Part shown: piece by piece, positions 52,430-63,359 of the stretch
How the letters are laid out: each line of letters begins with the position of its first letter
Position numbering within the stretch: the stretch's first letter is position 1
Origin: Xanthostigma xanthostigma
Lineage: Eukaryota > Arthropoda > Insecta > Raphidioptera > Raphidiidae
Assembly (NCBI GenBank): GCA_963575645.1
Contig: OY754465.1
Location: 60,969,901-61,033,900, forward strand
Length of the DNA stretch: 64,000 nucleotides
Reading direction: 5' to 3'
Program-made: the position numbers and the translations under genes
Notes under the pieces: generated by a model
Told to the model about the DNA's origin: nothing
Databases searched by the model: none
What the model saw: only the letters and a program-made list of their open reading frames with translations

Positions 52430-52613
52430 GTGCATCTGTTTATCATGTCGGCAGATGAACACCGCGTTGTTATTATTATAAAGAGAGTGGATCGGAGCCA
52501 GTTCTTGGAACCTGCAACAACAGAACCGAGAACTGTGCCGCCGCCTGCATTCATGAAAATCGTCAGACTCGGTCTCTGCCCTTTGCGTAGGTATTTATTT
52601 AATAGTAGAATTC
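52430..52613 (+). CDS. Hypothetical open frame, possible first exon (doubtful)
   Basis: From an ATG at 52445 the frame reads MSADEHRVVIIIKRVDRSQF, then LEPATTEPRTVPPPAFMKIV, up to a possible donor TGCGTAG|GTATTT near 52590. Codon use is less AT-rich than its surroundings. The opposite strand is also open here. No family was recognised and no second exon was found. Confidence 0.18.
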
Positions 52614-53496
52614 GACCAAAGACCAGTTTTTTTAGTCGAAACCGACTCCATACTTCGGTTTGTTTTTTTCACCCTAGAACGAAACTTGTAGTTTGATACT
52701 GCTTTATATTGTCGTTAAGAAACAATGCTTTATTAAAAAAAAATGTATTTTCAAGCAATGACTCCGCCGGGACTAAAACTCGAATCGTCCACTTTCGCGG
52801 CGGCTGATTTATCATTTCCTCTAAATAATCAACCTTTCTCATATTTCAAGCAAACGACCTGAATAGATAGACGGCTAGTCTGGCCTACGCCAAACCGAGT
52901 TCCGCTAGAAAGAGACAGGAACAAATTACTTAATTTATTTATTTTATTTCTCAAAAACATGTTACAAAGTACCAAATATTACGTTTCGTCTTTATCATGC
53001 TCATTAGGCCCCAGAAAGTGTGCCATAAACGTAGAGTATTATATCTACAGTTTGCTCTTGTGAATTTATTTATGTGTTGTTTTTAACCTTTTAAGAAGTG
53101 TATAGTTGGAAAACATTAAAGTTAGTGGAAGTTTTGCAATTGCGTTAGGATCAGACATTATTTTGAGAGTGTTCCTTTTTTTTGACGTTTACACTAACGC
53201 CATCGGCCGGATTTTTGGGTGAACATCAAATATTCATCAAAAAGAGCAAGGCGTATAGTGCAGTATATATTTATTCTATAAGTAACAATTCTAACAGATA
53301 TATATTGCTTGGTGAATTAAAAGTATTCGAAGGAATAAACTTGTTCCAAAGTTAGTAACTTCTATCTTTATAATAATGTTTGGTGAATGTGGGCATAAGG
53401 CATTTTTTGACTAGAGTTTATGTTATGGATATCAGAATGAAGATGTCAATTATGCTTACTAGCCTGGTGTAGGTCGGATAGACCTCACGTCAAAGT
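52614..53496. other. Nothing recognised
   Basis: 52981-53012 (ACGTTTCGTCTTTATCATGC) resembles the arm of the 274-bp palindrome. No gene. Confidence 0.45.
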
Positions 53497-53504
53497 CTAG
53501 TCGG

Positions 53505-54112
53505 TAGTGACTCTTTATTGGAAGCTGGCTCCGTGCGCTCCGCTCACTAAAAAGAGTCGCTCAGAGAGAGTCGTTCAAAGGAGCTACACTAGACAGTACG
53601 CACTAGACAAGAGTGCAGACTGCAGAGGTGTGAACCGTCATCATACATGCTCAGGAGTCATGTAGCATTGCACAATGCACAGCACAATACACACACACAG
53701 CTCTGAACTCATTTTTAATATGATTCTGATCTTATATTATTCGCATTACGGATAGACTATAAAATATAATAAAAGCTTAACAATAATAATGTATATTGTT
53801 ACAATATTATACCTTTGTCAACGACGTCAATGTGAATGGTTTAAGTCACTGTAAGCTTAGTACTATTGCACTTACAGTGTATCATTCAACATTAAATGAC
53901 TCACGAAAGATGACTCCGTACGTGAAAAATTCACTAGTGCCTCTGTGGCCTGTGCTGTGTGCACTCTGTAAATGTGCGAATGCAACAGTACAGAATAGCT
54001 CAGCAGAGCAATGGTGCTCGGAGTGAGTCATTCACAAAAAAGAGCGACTCGCTCCGCTCCGTGAAAGGAGTCGCTCATTATGAACGACTCGCTCAGGAGC
54101 AACACATCACTA
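53505..54112. mobile_element. hAT-type element rich in GAGTCGCTC motifs
   Basis: The ends TAGTGACTC and AACACATCACTA are flanked by the exact 8-bp duplication CTAGTCGG at 53497-53504 and 54113-54120. Subterminal GAGTCGCTC/GAGCGACTC repeats occur near both ends. The frames inside are incidental. Confidence 0.88.
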
Positions 54113-54120
54113 CTAGTCGG

Positions 54121-55004
54121 ACGGTCGTCATTTTTAGAAGACTCGAAACGAGAAACGAAAATGTCGGATTTTTATTGTAAACTGCGTGCATCACACGATC
54201 AACGATCAGTCTGTATATTATATTATAATGAAGAACGGAAATTAAACATAGCATAATCAGTTAAACAGCTGCGATTAAAATAAAACAACAATAAAACTAG
54301 CGAATATTAGTTGCTATCATTCAGAGGTCAGCTTTCTATTAAACAAACAAATAAATATCATATTTTTAATGTCTCTAAACATAATAATGCCATATGCAAA
54401 AAGAAAGCACAATAAAAGTCAACGAACACCATAATTAAAGCGTGATATTTCCATCATGGGCTGCTGCCATAAAAACCCGTATAAAGAGATAAAATGAATA
54501 ATTGGGTTTCCATTAATATTGCGTTGTTGTAAAATCCGCTTTTGATCGAAATCATGCAAATCGAAATTCATGTTGGCAAAATCTGTCGCCAGGTCACTTT
54601 TTGGTTAACGAGACCCAATTTTAATACTCAACCGACTTCAAAAAAGAAGAGGTTACAAGTTTGATCTTGATGAACCTTTTTCTTTTTAATAGAGCATTAA
54701 ATGGTGCCACATAAATTTTACTTAAATCGATTCAGCCGTTTTTTTTTTAGTTTAGTTGTTAAACTATTCTGCCCTAAAAAGGCAAAGGGCAGTAAGTGAC
54801 ATTTGTTGAGTTCATACTGAAACCAACGACAGCAGTAAGTGCTGCAGCAAAAATTTTATTGTCTTTTAAAAATGTTTCCCCCATGTTTTGGTTTCCATAA
54901 TCTAAAATTCTGGACGGTCAATACATTTTTAGTAAATCTTGATTTACTCAAATTCATAAGTTGGTCACTTACTGCCTTTTACCTTTTTACGGCAGTATTA
55001 TAGG
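54121..55004. other. No gene; common repeat traces
   Basis: CAACCGACTTCAAAAAAGAA at 54630 is a widespread lepidopteran-type repeat end. A loose inverted pair (TGCCCTAAAAAGGCAAAGGC and TGCCTTTTACCTTTTTAC) lies at 54768 and 54967. Confidence 0.45.
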
Positions 55005-55830
55005 GAAGACGGCGATTAATAACGTGCAAACTACATATTATTGCAGTCACAAAAAAAATAATAAAAAAAAACCTTAAAAAAATTGAAATTCCTTCAAAAC
55101 GGGTCAATAAAAAGCGTAAAATAACAGTTTTGAGGTCAGTACAAATTTAATATATATAGGTGACCGGTAATTGCTCGTATTCCTCTCGGGAGAAGATACT
55201 ATGACTAATTTGGAATGATTTAACCGTATTATTTGAGGGTCGGAAATGCGACATTTTTGTATGGTAATGAAACTTTTGTGAAGAATTTATATTTTATTTT
55301 TTTTATTATAAATTAACACACAACATAAAATATAACAGTAATTTTCGTGGGTTTTAGCTTTAGGAAGGTTGGCCAATTAGTAAGTTATCAGATCATGGAA
55401 AAATTCAGGCCAAAAAGTGAGAATATTTTTTTTTTAAATTTTATAACTCCCAAAATTCGGATTTTTGTAAAAAGAAAACCGAAGTAAATTGTCTCGAAAA
55501 TGACGCATTTACGACCCCAAGTGATAGAGGTTAAATCATTCCAAATTAGTCATGGTTTCTTCTCCCGAGAGGAATACGAGCAATTACCGGTCACCTGTAT
55601 GTATATAAAACGCGATAGTAATTTAATAGATAGATAGATAGATAGATTTATTTTGCACTAATACAAACAATTGTGAAAAGTGACGTCATATAAAGTTACT
55701 ATACGAGTTATTACTAAAAAAATTATCAAATAGATTTAAAAAACAAATTTAAAGAATAGGCGCCGACTTTGATATTTTGCGCTTTTTAGTGACCCGTTTT
55801 GAAAGAGGTTCAATTTTTTGAAAAAAATGT
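55005..55830. repeat. Large foldback element (outer and inner arm pairs)
   Basis: The outer arms around TTCAAAACGGGTCAATAAAA and TTTTAGTGACCCGTTTTGAA, and inner arms GGTGACCGGTAATTGCTCGT / ACGAGCAATTACCGGTCACC, are inverted around ~55380. A (GATA)n microsatellite is at 55628-55648. Confidence 0.75.
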
Positions 55831-56162
55831 TTAAATAATTGTAGAAACAGAAGATACTGAGGAACGATTATATAACTTCATCTGCACATTAACGCAAAGA
55901 CATGTAACAGATTAATAAGGAAGTATATGTGAAACAAATGAAACCAACAAACTTATAATGTAGCATTTGTTAAACACATGTGCAGTTACTTAACACATGG
56001 AATTTGTTTTAATCAAAAACGTTCTTTGTTGTGTAAAACCATTAATACTTTACTTTCTTCAGAGAACTCAATTGAAACTAAAATCAAATCAAAACTGTCA
56101 ATCCGTGAGAGCCTCGTCGTCCCAGTTTCTGTGAACACCAATTCCAAGAGTTAAAATCTGAA
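55831..56162. other. Nothing recognised
   Basis: AT-rich; no feature. Confidence 0.45.
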
Positions 56163-56572
56163 CCAAATATATTCTTGACTAGCCCTTACCTACGTTCAAT
56201 CTAATAGAATTATGCTGGTATAGCAGGTTTTGTTAGCTTTTTTGTAATATTGTCAAAATTAGTTTTCCTTAGCTACGCTGGAAAAATGAATGTTGTTATT
56301 ATTTTGGATGTAACACTGAGTTGCAGAAAGGATTGTCAATGACCTTAGATTGTGATCATATAATTACCAAATATATTCTTGACTAGCCCTTACCTACGTT
56401 CAAGCTAATAGAATTATGCTGGTATAGCAGGTTTTGTTAGCTTTTTTGTAATATTGTCAAAATTAGTTTTCCTTAGCTACGCTGGAAAAATGAATGTTGT
56501 TATTATTTTGGATGTAACACTGAGTTGCAGAAAGGATTGTCAATGACCTTAGATTGTGATCATATCATTACA
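56163..56572 (+). repeat. 204-bp tandem duplication
   Basis: Two copies starting CCAAATATATTCTTGACTAG (56163, 56367), nearly identical. Each includes the TTTTCCTTAGCTACGCTGGA block of the MITE at 14851 and a TGACCTTAGATTGTGATCAT segment. Confidence 0.88.
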
Positions 56573-56758
56573 GTTTCCATCATCAGGAGCAGTCTAATGG
56601 CATTGTGAAACTCCTTGTCAACTAGAATATTCGATTGAACTCACACGAAAACAATTGATTGTTCTACATAGCAAAAGATCGCTTTACAAGCTAAATTTTG
56701 ATCAAAATGCGTTGAAAATTTTTTTTTCGTAGTGGAAACTACAAAAAACGATACTAAA

Positions 56759-57494
56759 TCTATACTAATATATAAAGCTAAAGAGTTTGTTTGTTTGTTT
56801 GAACGCGCTAATCTCAGGAACTACTGGTTCAAATTGGAAAAAAAAAATTGTTGGATAGCCCATATTTATTGAGGAAGGCTATATAGGCTATATAATATCA
56901 CGCTACGACCAATAGGAGCGGAGCATCAATAAAAAATGTCGCAAAATGTATCTCAAAAATAAGCTTCTATGCCCTAACCGGATATACCAATATTAGCGTT
57001 GCACATTCACAAGCCCGGCTGGCTCAGTCGGTAGAGAATGCGTCTGTTAATATCAGGGTCGTGGGTTGGGCGAATATATTTTTATTTTATTTTTTTATTT
57101 TCTAAATTACTTTCTTCTAAGCCTTACATTTAAATTTATTTTAATTTCATTTACGACTAATTAAAATTAAATAAATCTAATTAATAGCTCATTTGAAAAC
57201 TGTTATAACTATAATAGGTACCTATATAAAAATAATTTTCCTATACAGTGTTTTCAATTAAATATTTATTATATTTTATTAATTACAGTAATTATTGATT
57301 TAAAAGAAATTTATTACTTAAAAAAACTGTAAATATTGCTTTTTATCGACAAAAACTTTTGAACGGTAACTCCAATCATCATGAAATTTGGACACAACAT
57401 TCATTTCGGTAAATTAAGATTAATGTGCGAACTGATGTCCCTGTCTTCCCCATTCGTTCTTTTGCACCCGGGTGAAACCGGGCGGGACTGCTAG
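56759..57494 (+). mobile_element. Complete small non-autonomous Helitron with a tRNA-like insert
   Basis: It starts TC|TATACTAATATATAAAGC and ends in a CCCGG-GTGAAA-CCGGG hairpin (57469-57484) shortly before CTAG at 57491-57494, followed by T. TC/CTRR ends, a 3' hairpin and no target duplication are Helitron hallmarks. The middle holds a tRNA-Lys-like piece at 57013-57072 that the related copy at 9622 lacks. Confidence 0.85.
57013..57072 (+). pseudogene. tRNA-Lys-like fragment inside the Helitron
   Basis: GCCCGGCTGGCTCAGTCGGT then AGAG closely follows eukaryotic tRNA-Lys, ending GGGTCGTGGGTT-GGGCG. The expected T-loop and 3' T-stem (~13 bases) are deleted and the anticodon stem is altered, so no working tRNA is possible. 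Confidence 0.8.
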
Positions 57495-57945
57495 TACATT
57501 TATACACAGTTTAAGAAAAATATAGTTTCAATTATTTTTTGAGCAGGATCGATCTGAAACCTGCTATGCTTTTCATATGGAGAAATTGTGTATGTTCACA
57601 ATCTAAGGTCATTGTCAAATCAGATTTTTTGCCAATGTTTTCACAACCCAGCAATAGAGTTTTGCGTGAGGCATTTCAGCAAGAGATGACGAATTAAACT
57701 TTCCTCAGCCGCAGTCTTATCAGACGACCCTATTAATAAAACGGCTTTTGGAGCATTAGCGCGACAAGACGGCCATATAAACTGACATTCGCATAGAAAC
57801 AGGTTACCGAAGAGAAATTAATTTAATATCACATAAGAGCCGTTCACACCGGCACGTGACCGCTAATTTGAACAGTCGTTAATGAGTTTTGTTGATCGAA
57901 GACGCCCGGAATTTTCTATTTTTTATTATCACGATTTCTCTATAA
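57495..57945. other. Nothing recognised
   Basis: A segment CACAATCTAAGGTCATTGTC at 57598 is the complement of the repeat seen at 56541. No gene. Confidence 0.45.
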
Positions 57946-57957
57946 ACAGGATAGCAC

Positions 57958-58350
57958 ACATCAACTTTGTAAGGGAGAAATTAACCAAAACTTTATATGC
58001 AATAAGGAAAATCGCTGGTCTTGCATATACGGAAGCAACTATCATGGCATATGTTCCCTAGTATCATTCAGTACGGAATTGTTTTGTGGGGTGGATCTCC
58101 TCATGCCACAAAAAATTTTATACTACAGAAAAAAGCCTTGCGGATAATAGCCCACGTTGGTTAAAGAGATCATTATTGTGAACATAACTTCACTGTTAGG
58201 TACCTTATTGGACAAAAACACTTTAAAACAACTTGAAAATCAAACTTTCTAACTGACATTTTAGACTCATGTTTTAAACGTGCTTCGATATGACTCAAGA
58301 GGAACACTAAAAGGCTTCATCATATCAAATGTTTCGATGTTTCTCGACTG
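57958..58350 (+). pseudogene. LINE reverse-transcriptase remnant, frameshifted
   Basis: The plus-strand frame HINFVREKLTKTLYAIRKIA, then GLAYTEATIMAYVP and a stop. One frame over it continues IIQYGIVLWGGSPHATKNFI then LQKKALRIIAHVG and a stop. This is the same RT-thumb region as the fragment at 20998-21475 (FGVIFWG.../IQKRCIRII...). Several stops and shifts; inactive. Confidence 0.82.
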
Positions 58351-58811
58351 TAATCTATATAACTTCCTAAGCCAACAACATCCGGTGTGTCATCATAATA
58401 TGACTATATTTGGAGAATTATGTTTTCACTGACATTAGAGTAAACGACCCCCAGCAGGTACAGTTTCCGGTTCGAAGGTCGCTTTGTTCTCATACAACAT
58501 TGACCAGATCCCTAAATGGTTACAATATTGTTCTATCCATTAACGGCAATCTATAGGTTAATTTATTAACCTTTAATTAATCGATCTTTGATATTAAAAA
58601 CATATTTCACATTTCACAGTTTCTCACGTGGAAGATGAAGGCTTTTCAATCAAACAGAAGTATATAGTCTCTATAATCCGAACCGATAAAAATCACGGTT
58701 TGTTCGGAAACTAGAATTACCGAAGTTCTAAAAACAACGTGTATCTAAATTTTTGCACACTCCTCTATAATAAAAAAATAAAAAAAATTCCAGCCAGTTG
58801 GACGACGGGAC
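58351..58811. other. Nothing recognised
   Basis: No supported feature. Confidence 0.45.
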
Positions 58812-59436
58812 CATTCCAACTTCAAAAATGTTGACATTTGATTATAATAAAGAAAATAAAATTTCTGATATCGTGTGAGGTGACGCGGGTAATGGCTAGT
58901 ATTCAATATGATATTTGCTATTCGTTGCCATGGTTACCTACATAATATGTTCCAAAAAATTAATCAAAGCATGCCGAACTAGTTTATTTCTGACAGATCC
59001 ATAAAACAAAAGAGCGGCTGATTTTTATTTTCAAAATATTTCCGAAACTATAAAGTTTAGAAAAAACATTTTTGAACGAAACTTGCTTGAAAAAATAAAT
59101 AGAATAATAAATCGTTATGAAAAGTATATTATTATTATATAAAAAACACTGTTATACCATATATCTCTTCTGCGCATGCGTCGATTTTCCCCAAAAACAA
59201 TAGGGCTCTTCATATTTGCATACCAAACATCCTCCCAAAATTTGGAGTCAATCCGCTCATCCGTTTGACCTGTATCGTGTTCACAGACAAACAGACTAAC
59301 AGACGCACAGAGTTTTTTCAAAAATATGTTTTTTGGATTCGGGGGATCTCAAAACGGAAAGATATTGTAAAATTTTTGAAAAGTGATTTTTGACCTAAAC
59401 TAGTACCATTCCCCACTTGTGGGTTGTAATGGTAAA
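58812..59436 (-). mobile_element. Element with ACCATTCCAAC ends, copy 2, inverted
   Basis: Reverse complement of 22442-23032 over its length (ACCATTCCAACTTCAAAAAT at the left, TACCATTCCCCACTTGTGGG at the right). It includes the AATCCGCTCATCCGTTTGAC segment missing in copy 1. Confidence 0.8.
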
Positions 59437-59639
59437 AAATTAACATAGGTATCGCGTTTTTAAAGCGAACTAAAAAGTATAAAATAATTTCTTTACAGAC
59501 AGATTTTTAATTTGAAACGAAAAACGTGATAGCCGGTCAAACTCTCTCTTGTGTTACCAAATACTCTTAAAGTTCAATCGCTAATAACTACGAGACTAAT
59601 AATGAATCAACAACAGTTGAGCCCACAACGAGTAGACCA

Positions 59640-59730
59640 TGTCTTTACGAGTTCGTCGCGCACGATTTGTTTTGCCGGTGACGTCGTCGCACGAGTGTAG
59701 GCGCATGCGCGTGATAGTCACGAATTAGCT
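59640..59730 (+). promoter_or_regulatory. Candidate promoter patch with NRF1- and CRE-like motifs
   Basis: TGACGTCG at 59679-59686 and the palindrome GCGCATGCGC at 59701-59710 (NRF1-like) lie close together in a GC-richer patch. It is suggestive only; strand and target gene are unknown. Confidence 0.2.
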
Positions 59731-59851
59731 TTGTGTACAGTTTAAAACTAGCTTGGAAACGCGTTTAGTTAGGATGTTGATTCGGGTGTCATTTTAAAGA
59801 GCTCACGGAGCACTACTAAAGTGAGACAATAAAAATAGTCGCCTGAATATA

Positions 59852-60151
59852 TCTGAAAAAATTGGTATTAAATTGAAAATTACGAAACAGTTAAACGTAT
59901 CGTCTCATATGATTCGCAAATATGCTCGAAAATACAGAAAACGTAAGTCGGTGGAAAGCATCGAGAGGAATCCACTAAGTTTAAAAAGTGCAGTGCCAAG
60001 CGAAAGCAAGAGCAGCGTCGAAAAGGGAACGAAAAAACCCAAACGGCTACGGATCATGTGCAGGCGATACAGGAAACAGTACCTAATACTCGACGTTTTC
60101 ACGAAAAATTTACGGCGCGGGCCCGAACTGTGCCTTTCTTTAGTTTTTTAA
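59852..60151 (+). CDS. Hypothetical basic open frame, possible HTH relic (doubtful)
   Basis: The open frame reads ISEKIGIKLKITKQLNVSSH, then MIRKYARKYRKRKSVESI and on to a stop at 60149-60151. The first 40 residues look like a helix-turn-helix N terminus as in some transposases, followed by a Lys/Arg/Ser-rich stretch. There is no suitable upstream ATG, so it is a fragment or an exon. No family was recognised. Confidence 0.2.
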   Translation, partial: SEKIGIKLKITKQLNVSSHMIRKYARKYRKRKSVESIERNPLSLKSAVPSESKSSVEKGTKKPKRLRIMCRRYRKQYLILDVFTKNLRRGPELCLSLVF

Positions 60152-60296
60152 CATGCTTATATTAGCTTGACCTGTATGTATGTTATGTTTGTAAATGAAT
60201 CTTTACCAAATTCAAGAAGTTTAAAAAAAAAATTGAAAATGAAAATTTTGAAAAAATTGCTTTTGATGTCGTTTTGAGACTATAAATTAAGAAAAT

Positions 60297-60598
60297 AAAA
60301 TATAGTTTAAAAAAACTAAAAAAACACGCTTTAATAGCAAACCGAACTAAAAAGTAGAAAACAATTATTATTAACAAAATAATTCAATTATAGTAAAAAA
60401 GCGTGGGGTGCCAATTACTATACTTTCATTATAACTCTAATTTTATAAATATAGCTACCAATGAAATAATTTAATATCAAGCACCCCACGCTTTTTAACT
60501 ATAATTGAATTATTTTGTTAACAATTATTTTCTACTTTTTAGTTCGGTTTGATATTGGGCGTGTTTTTTTTAGTTTTTTTAAACTATAATTTATTTAT
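60297..60598. repeat. Foldback element, ~115-bp arms, AAACCGAAC type
   Basis: The left arm (ATATAGTTTAAAAAAACTAA to AAGCGTGGGGTG at 60416) and right arm (CACCCCACGCTTTTTAACTA onward) are inverted around ~65 bases. Part of the left arm recurs at 63235-63322. Confidence 0.83.
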
Positions 60599-61300
60599 TT
60601 ATAACTCCAGAAACGAGATGACAAGTAAACTCAAAAAGTTTATGATTAACGCGATTTTACGGTTTAAAATCGACGTTCACGCATTCAAAGCCGCAGGCTA
60701 AAAACCAGCGCTAAAAACATTTTGCGATAATTTCACAAATCCAATTCTAACGGCCGCACCGTTAGCTGTTATCATTAAAAAAAAAACAGATGAAAGTGTA
60801 CGTATTAACCTACCGATCGAGTTGCATTTGTTTAATGTCAGTTCATTGGCACTTTTCGATCAGCGTTAAACCTGAACTCGTTCGGCGCGCATGTCAGTTT
60901 TAATTTACGTAAGTCAAGTGTCTTTTCTTGACCAAAATGAAAGAGAAATCATATCGCATTGTAATTTAATATTGAAATTGTGACGTATTTTATTATAACA
61001 GAATAGAGTGCGGGTTTTTGTTTGCTCCGCTGCAGACGCTGGACTCTAAAACTTTCACTGGGCGAATTCGGTTTGTTTTGTTGTATCATAAAACTGGAAC
61101 ACGTATTGTTGTTGTTCATGACAACGTAACATTAAATTGACAACAGCGAATTATATATATACCGGTTCTGCCGTATCGTTAACAATCTCCCCAGATCCTA
61201 CAGGGATGGAATAAATATAGAAATGTGCGTGTTATAGACGCGTAACGAATATTCGCGTTCGCAAAATTCATGCGAAAATTAATATCAGAAAAAAAACTAT
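60599..61300. other. Nothing firmly recognised
   Basis: A mixed-composition stretch at 60830-60920 ends TTTAC|GTAAGTC, a good donor, so a non-coding exon is conceivable. No other support. Confidence 0.35.
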
Positions 61301-61599
61301 ATTTAAGGTAGTACGAGCACCAAGGCAATTTTAAATAATAGTTGGCAAAACCAAAAGTGCACATCCCGCAAGTTTTCCACTGTATGATAAAAAAATAACA
61401 ATTAAAAAATATTTTTAATAAATTTAAAAAGATTTAAAAATTTAAAGAAATAAATAATTAAAAATTGAAAAAATATTTTTTTTTAAGTTTGCAAAAATAA
61501 AAAAAAATAAGAACTATACATAATATAATATATAATTAATATCAAGTGGAATAAAATAAAACAAAATAAAAAGAAAAAAAAAGAAAAAAATCAATGATA

Positions 61600-61675
61600 T
61601 CGTAAGGAATCGAACCCAGGACCTTACCCTTGGGGATCCAAGGGCATAACCATTACACCACGGCTGCCTAATACG
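61600..61675 (-). ncRNA. tRNA-like SINE head with Pol III A and B boxes (copy 2)
   Basis: On the minus strand GCCGTGGTGTAATGGTTATG and GGTCCTGGGTTCGATTCC correspond to A and B boxes, as in copy 1 at 35710. A few substitutions separate the copies. Confidence 0.75.
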
Positions 61676-62178
61676 TGTAGTGGTGTTATCACGGTATACA
61701 AGTGTAGCACTTGTTTTATGGATTACACTATATTTGCACAGCAATTATTATATTGTTTTTAAACTATAAGCTGTCAAAAATAATAAAAATAAAACTGTTT
61801 ATAAAAATTAAACTACTGAACACATTTTAGTGAATTTAAATAGGGTTCTGGTCTGATAGTAAACAAAGTGAATAAAATATAACCCAAGGCAATCCGACCA
61901 AAATTGCGATCTGTAGAGTCGTGACGTACGTACATACGTACATACGTACAGACCAACCGACAACTGCTGTTTGTGATTTTCAATTACAATTTTAATAGTA
62001 TTTATGAACTCAAATTGATTTAAAAATGGTTCTATTTTATAGATTAGAATCTCCTCTTTTCAAAAAGCTTCAATTAGAATGGATTTCGTGTGAAATTAAC
62101 TTAGATATAACTTCTTATATGAACGAAAGTCAGCTCTGACGCACAAAGCGATAATAGCTAGTTTAGCGGTATGTGCAA

Positions 62179-62651
62179 AAGGCTTGATTTTTTTTTATAT
62201 GAAGTTGGACTAAGTCTAAACCAATTCTGAAAATTTTAGGAGGGTTGCCCGATTATTTAAATAAATAAATGACTTCAAAAGTAGGCATATTTAACACTGG
62301 CTTTATGGTTAAACGGTATAGATGGATGATATGTTTTCATTGATTTCTCCAAAACTAGTCGGTGGAAATTAAAAAAAACTATTTAAATTAAAGTTAAAAC
62401 CTTAATAAATTATGGAAAACAAAAAAACGCGTTGTGCCCGACTAATTCAAAAAAGAAATTTAATTAAAAAGATCAAATATCTTTTTAATTAGTCGGGCAC
62501 AACGGGTTTTTTTTTGTTTTCAATAATTTATTAAGGTTTTAACTTTAATTTAAATAGTTTTTTTTTAATTTCCACCGACTAGTTTAAAGTTTTGGAGAAA
62601 TCAATGAAAACATATCATCCATCTACCGAAATATAAAAAAATCAAGCCTTT
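62179..62651. repeat. Foldback element, ~150-bp arms
   Basis: 62318-62472 and 62478-62628 are near-exact complements (GATGATATGTTTTCATTGAT, GTTGTGCCCGACTAATT). Outer short ends AAAAGGCTTGATTTTTTT / AAAAAAATCAAGCCTTTT pair again. It is nested in the TTAA element. Confidence 0.8.
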
Positions 62652-62833
62652 TATTTAAAGTTGCCTTGGTGCTCGTACTACCTTAAAAAAAAGAAATTTG
62701 AAAATGTATATTACAGCACGAGGGCCGAAAGTGTGATATCTTGCCCTACGCGCCATGATGCCCTCGATTTCGCCTCACGCATCATGGCGCGAAGGACATG
62801 GTATCAAACTTTTGGGACAGTGTGGTGTATACT

Positions 62834-63176
62834 ATTTTTCTTCATACGTCGGTCGTAACCACGCTTATTAAATTCATTAATTAATTAATTACTCATTAAT
62901 TACATAAAAACACAGATCAATTCCAAGCAAGTAGCTTTGAGATTATACGTAAAAACACGAATGACAGCTGTTCGCGACTATTAGCTAAAATGTAATAGGG
63001 TTTTGGTATGGAAACGACATCTAAACAACAGTTGATTGGTTGTTTTTGCTTTACTACCGCCCGAACGTAAGAACTTCCCGCACTGGTGCGTGTAACCCCA
63101 CTAAGTAGTAAATGTTAGACTTTCTGCCTTACAATTGCAGATGTCGTACTTTCGATCGAGGCATGAAGAAAAAAAT
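62834..63176. mobile_element. TTTTTCTTCATAC..TCGGTCG element, uninterrupted copy
   Basis: Inverted ends TTTTTCTTCATACGTCGGTC and CGATCGAGGCATGAAGAAAA. The body matches 51394-51550 and 52200-52335. Confidence 0.72.
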
Positions 63177-63234
63177 ATTAAATAAGACAAAAAATTTAAG
63201 ACAAAAGTGTTTCTTCCTACTACTTTTTTTTAAA

Positions 63235-63359
63235 TTATCGTTTAAAAAAACACACTTTGATAGCAAACCGAACTAAAAAGTAGAAAATAATTATGAACAA
63301 AATAATTCAATTATAGTAAAAAATCTACAAATTCGGGCGAAACCAGACCGGGCCACTAG
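63235..63359 (+). mobile_element. Foldback arm fused to a Helitron 3' end
   Basis: 63235-63322 matches the left arm of the foldback at 60297. It is followed without gap by ATCTACAAATTCGGGCGAAA then CCAGACCGGGCCACTAG|T, a Helitron terminus. Confidence 0.6.

Larger units (their letters stand above)
61307..62682. mobile_element. TTAA-bounded element with ~36-bp inverted ends, carrying nested repeats
   Basis: TTAA at 61303-61306 and 62683-62686 flanks GGTAGTACGAGCACCAAGGC and its complement GCCTTGGTGCTCGTACTACC. The interior consists of the ~850-bp module also found at 35437-36297 and a foldback at 62179-62651. No transposase. Confidence 0.75.

Noticed and set aside
57013-57072. Functional tRNA-Lys gene
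   Set aside because: The T arm is largely deleted and the anticodon stem does not fit; only a fragment.
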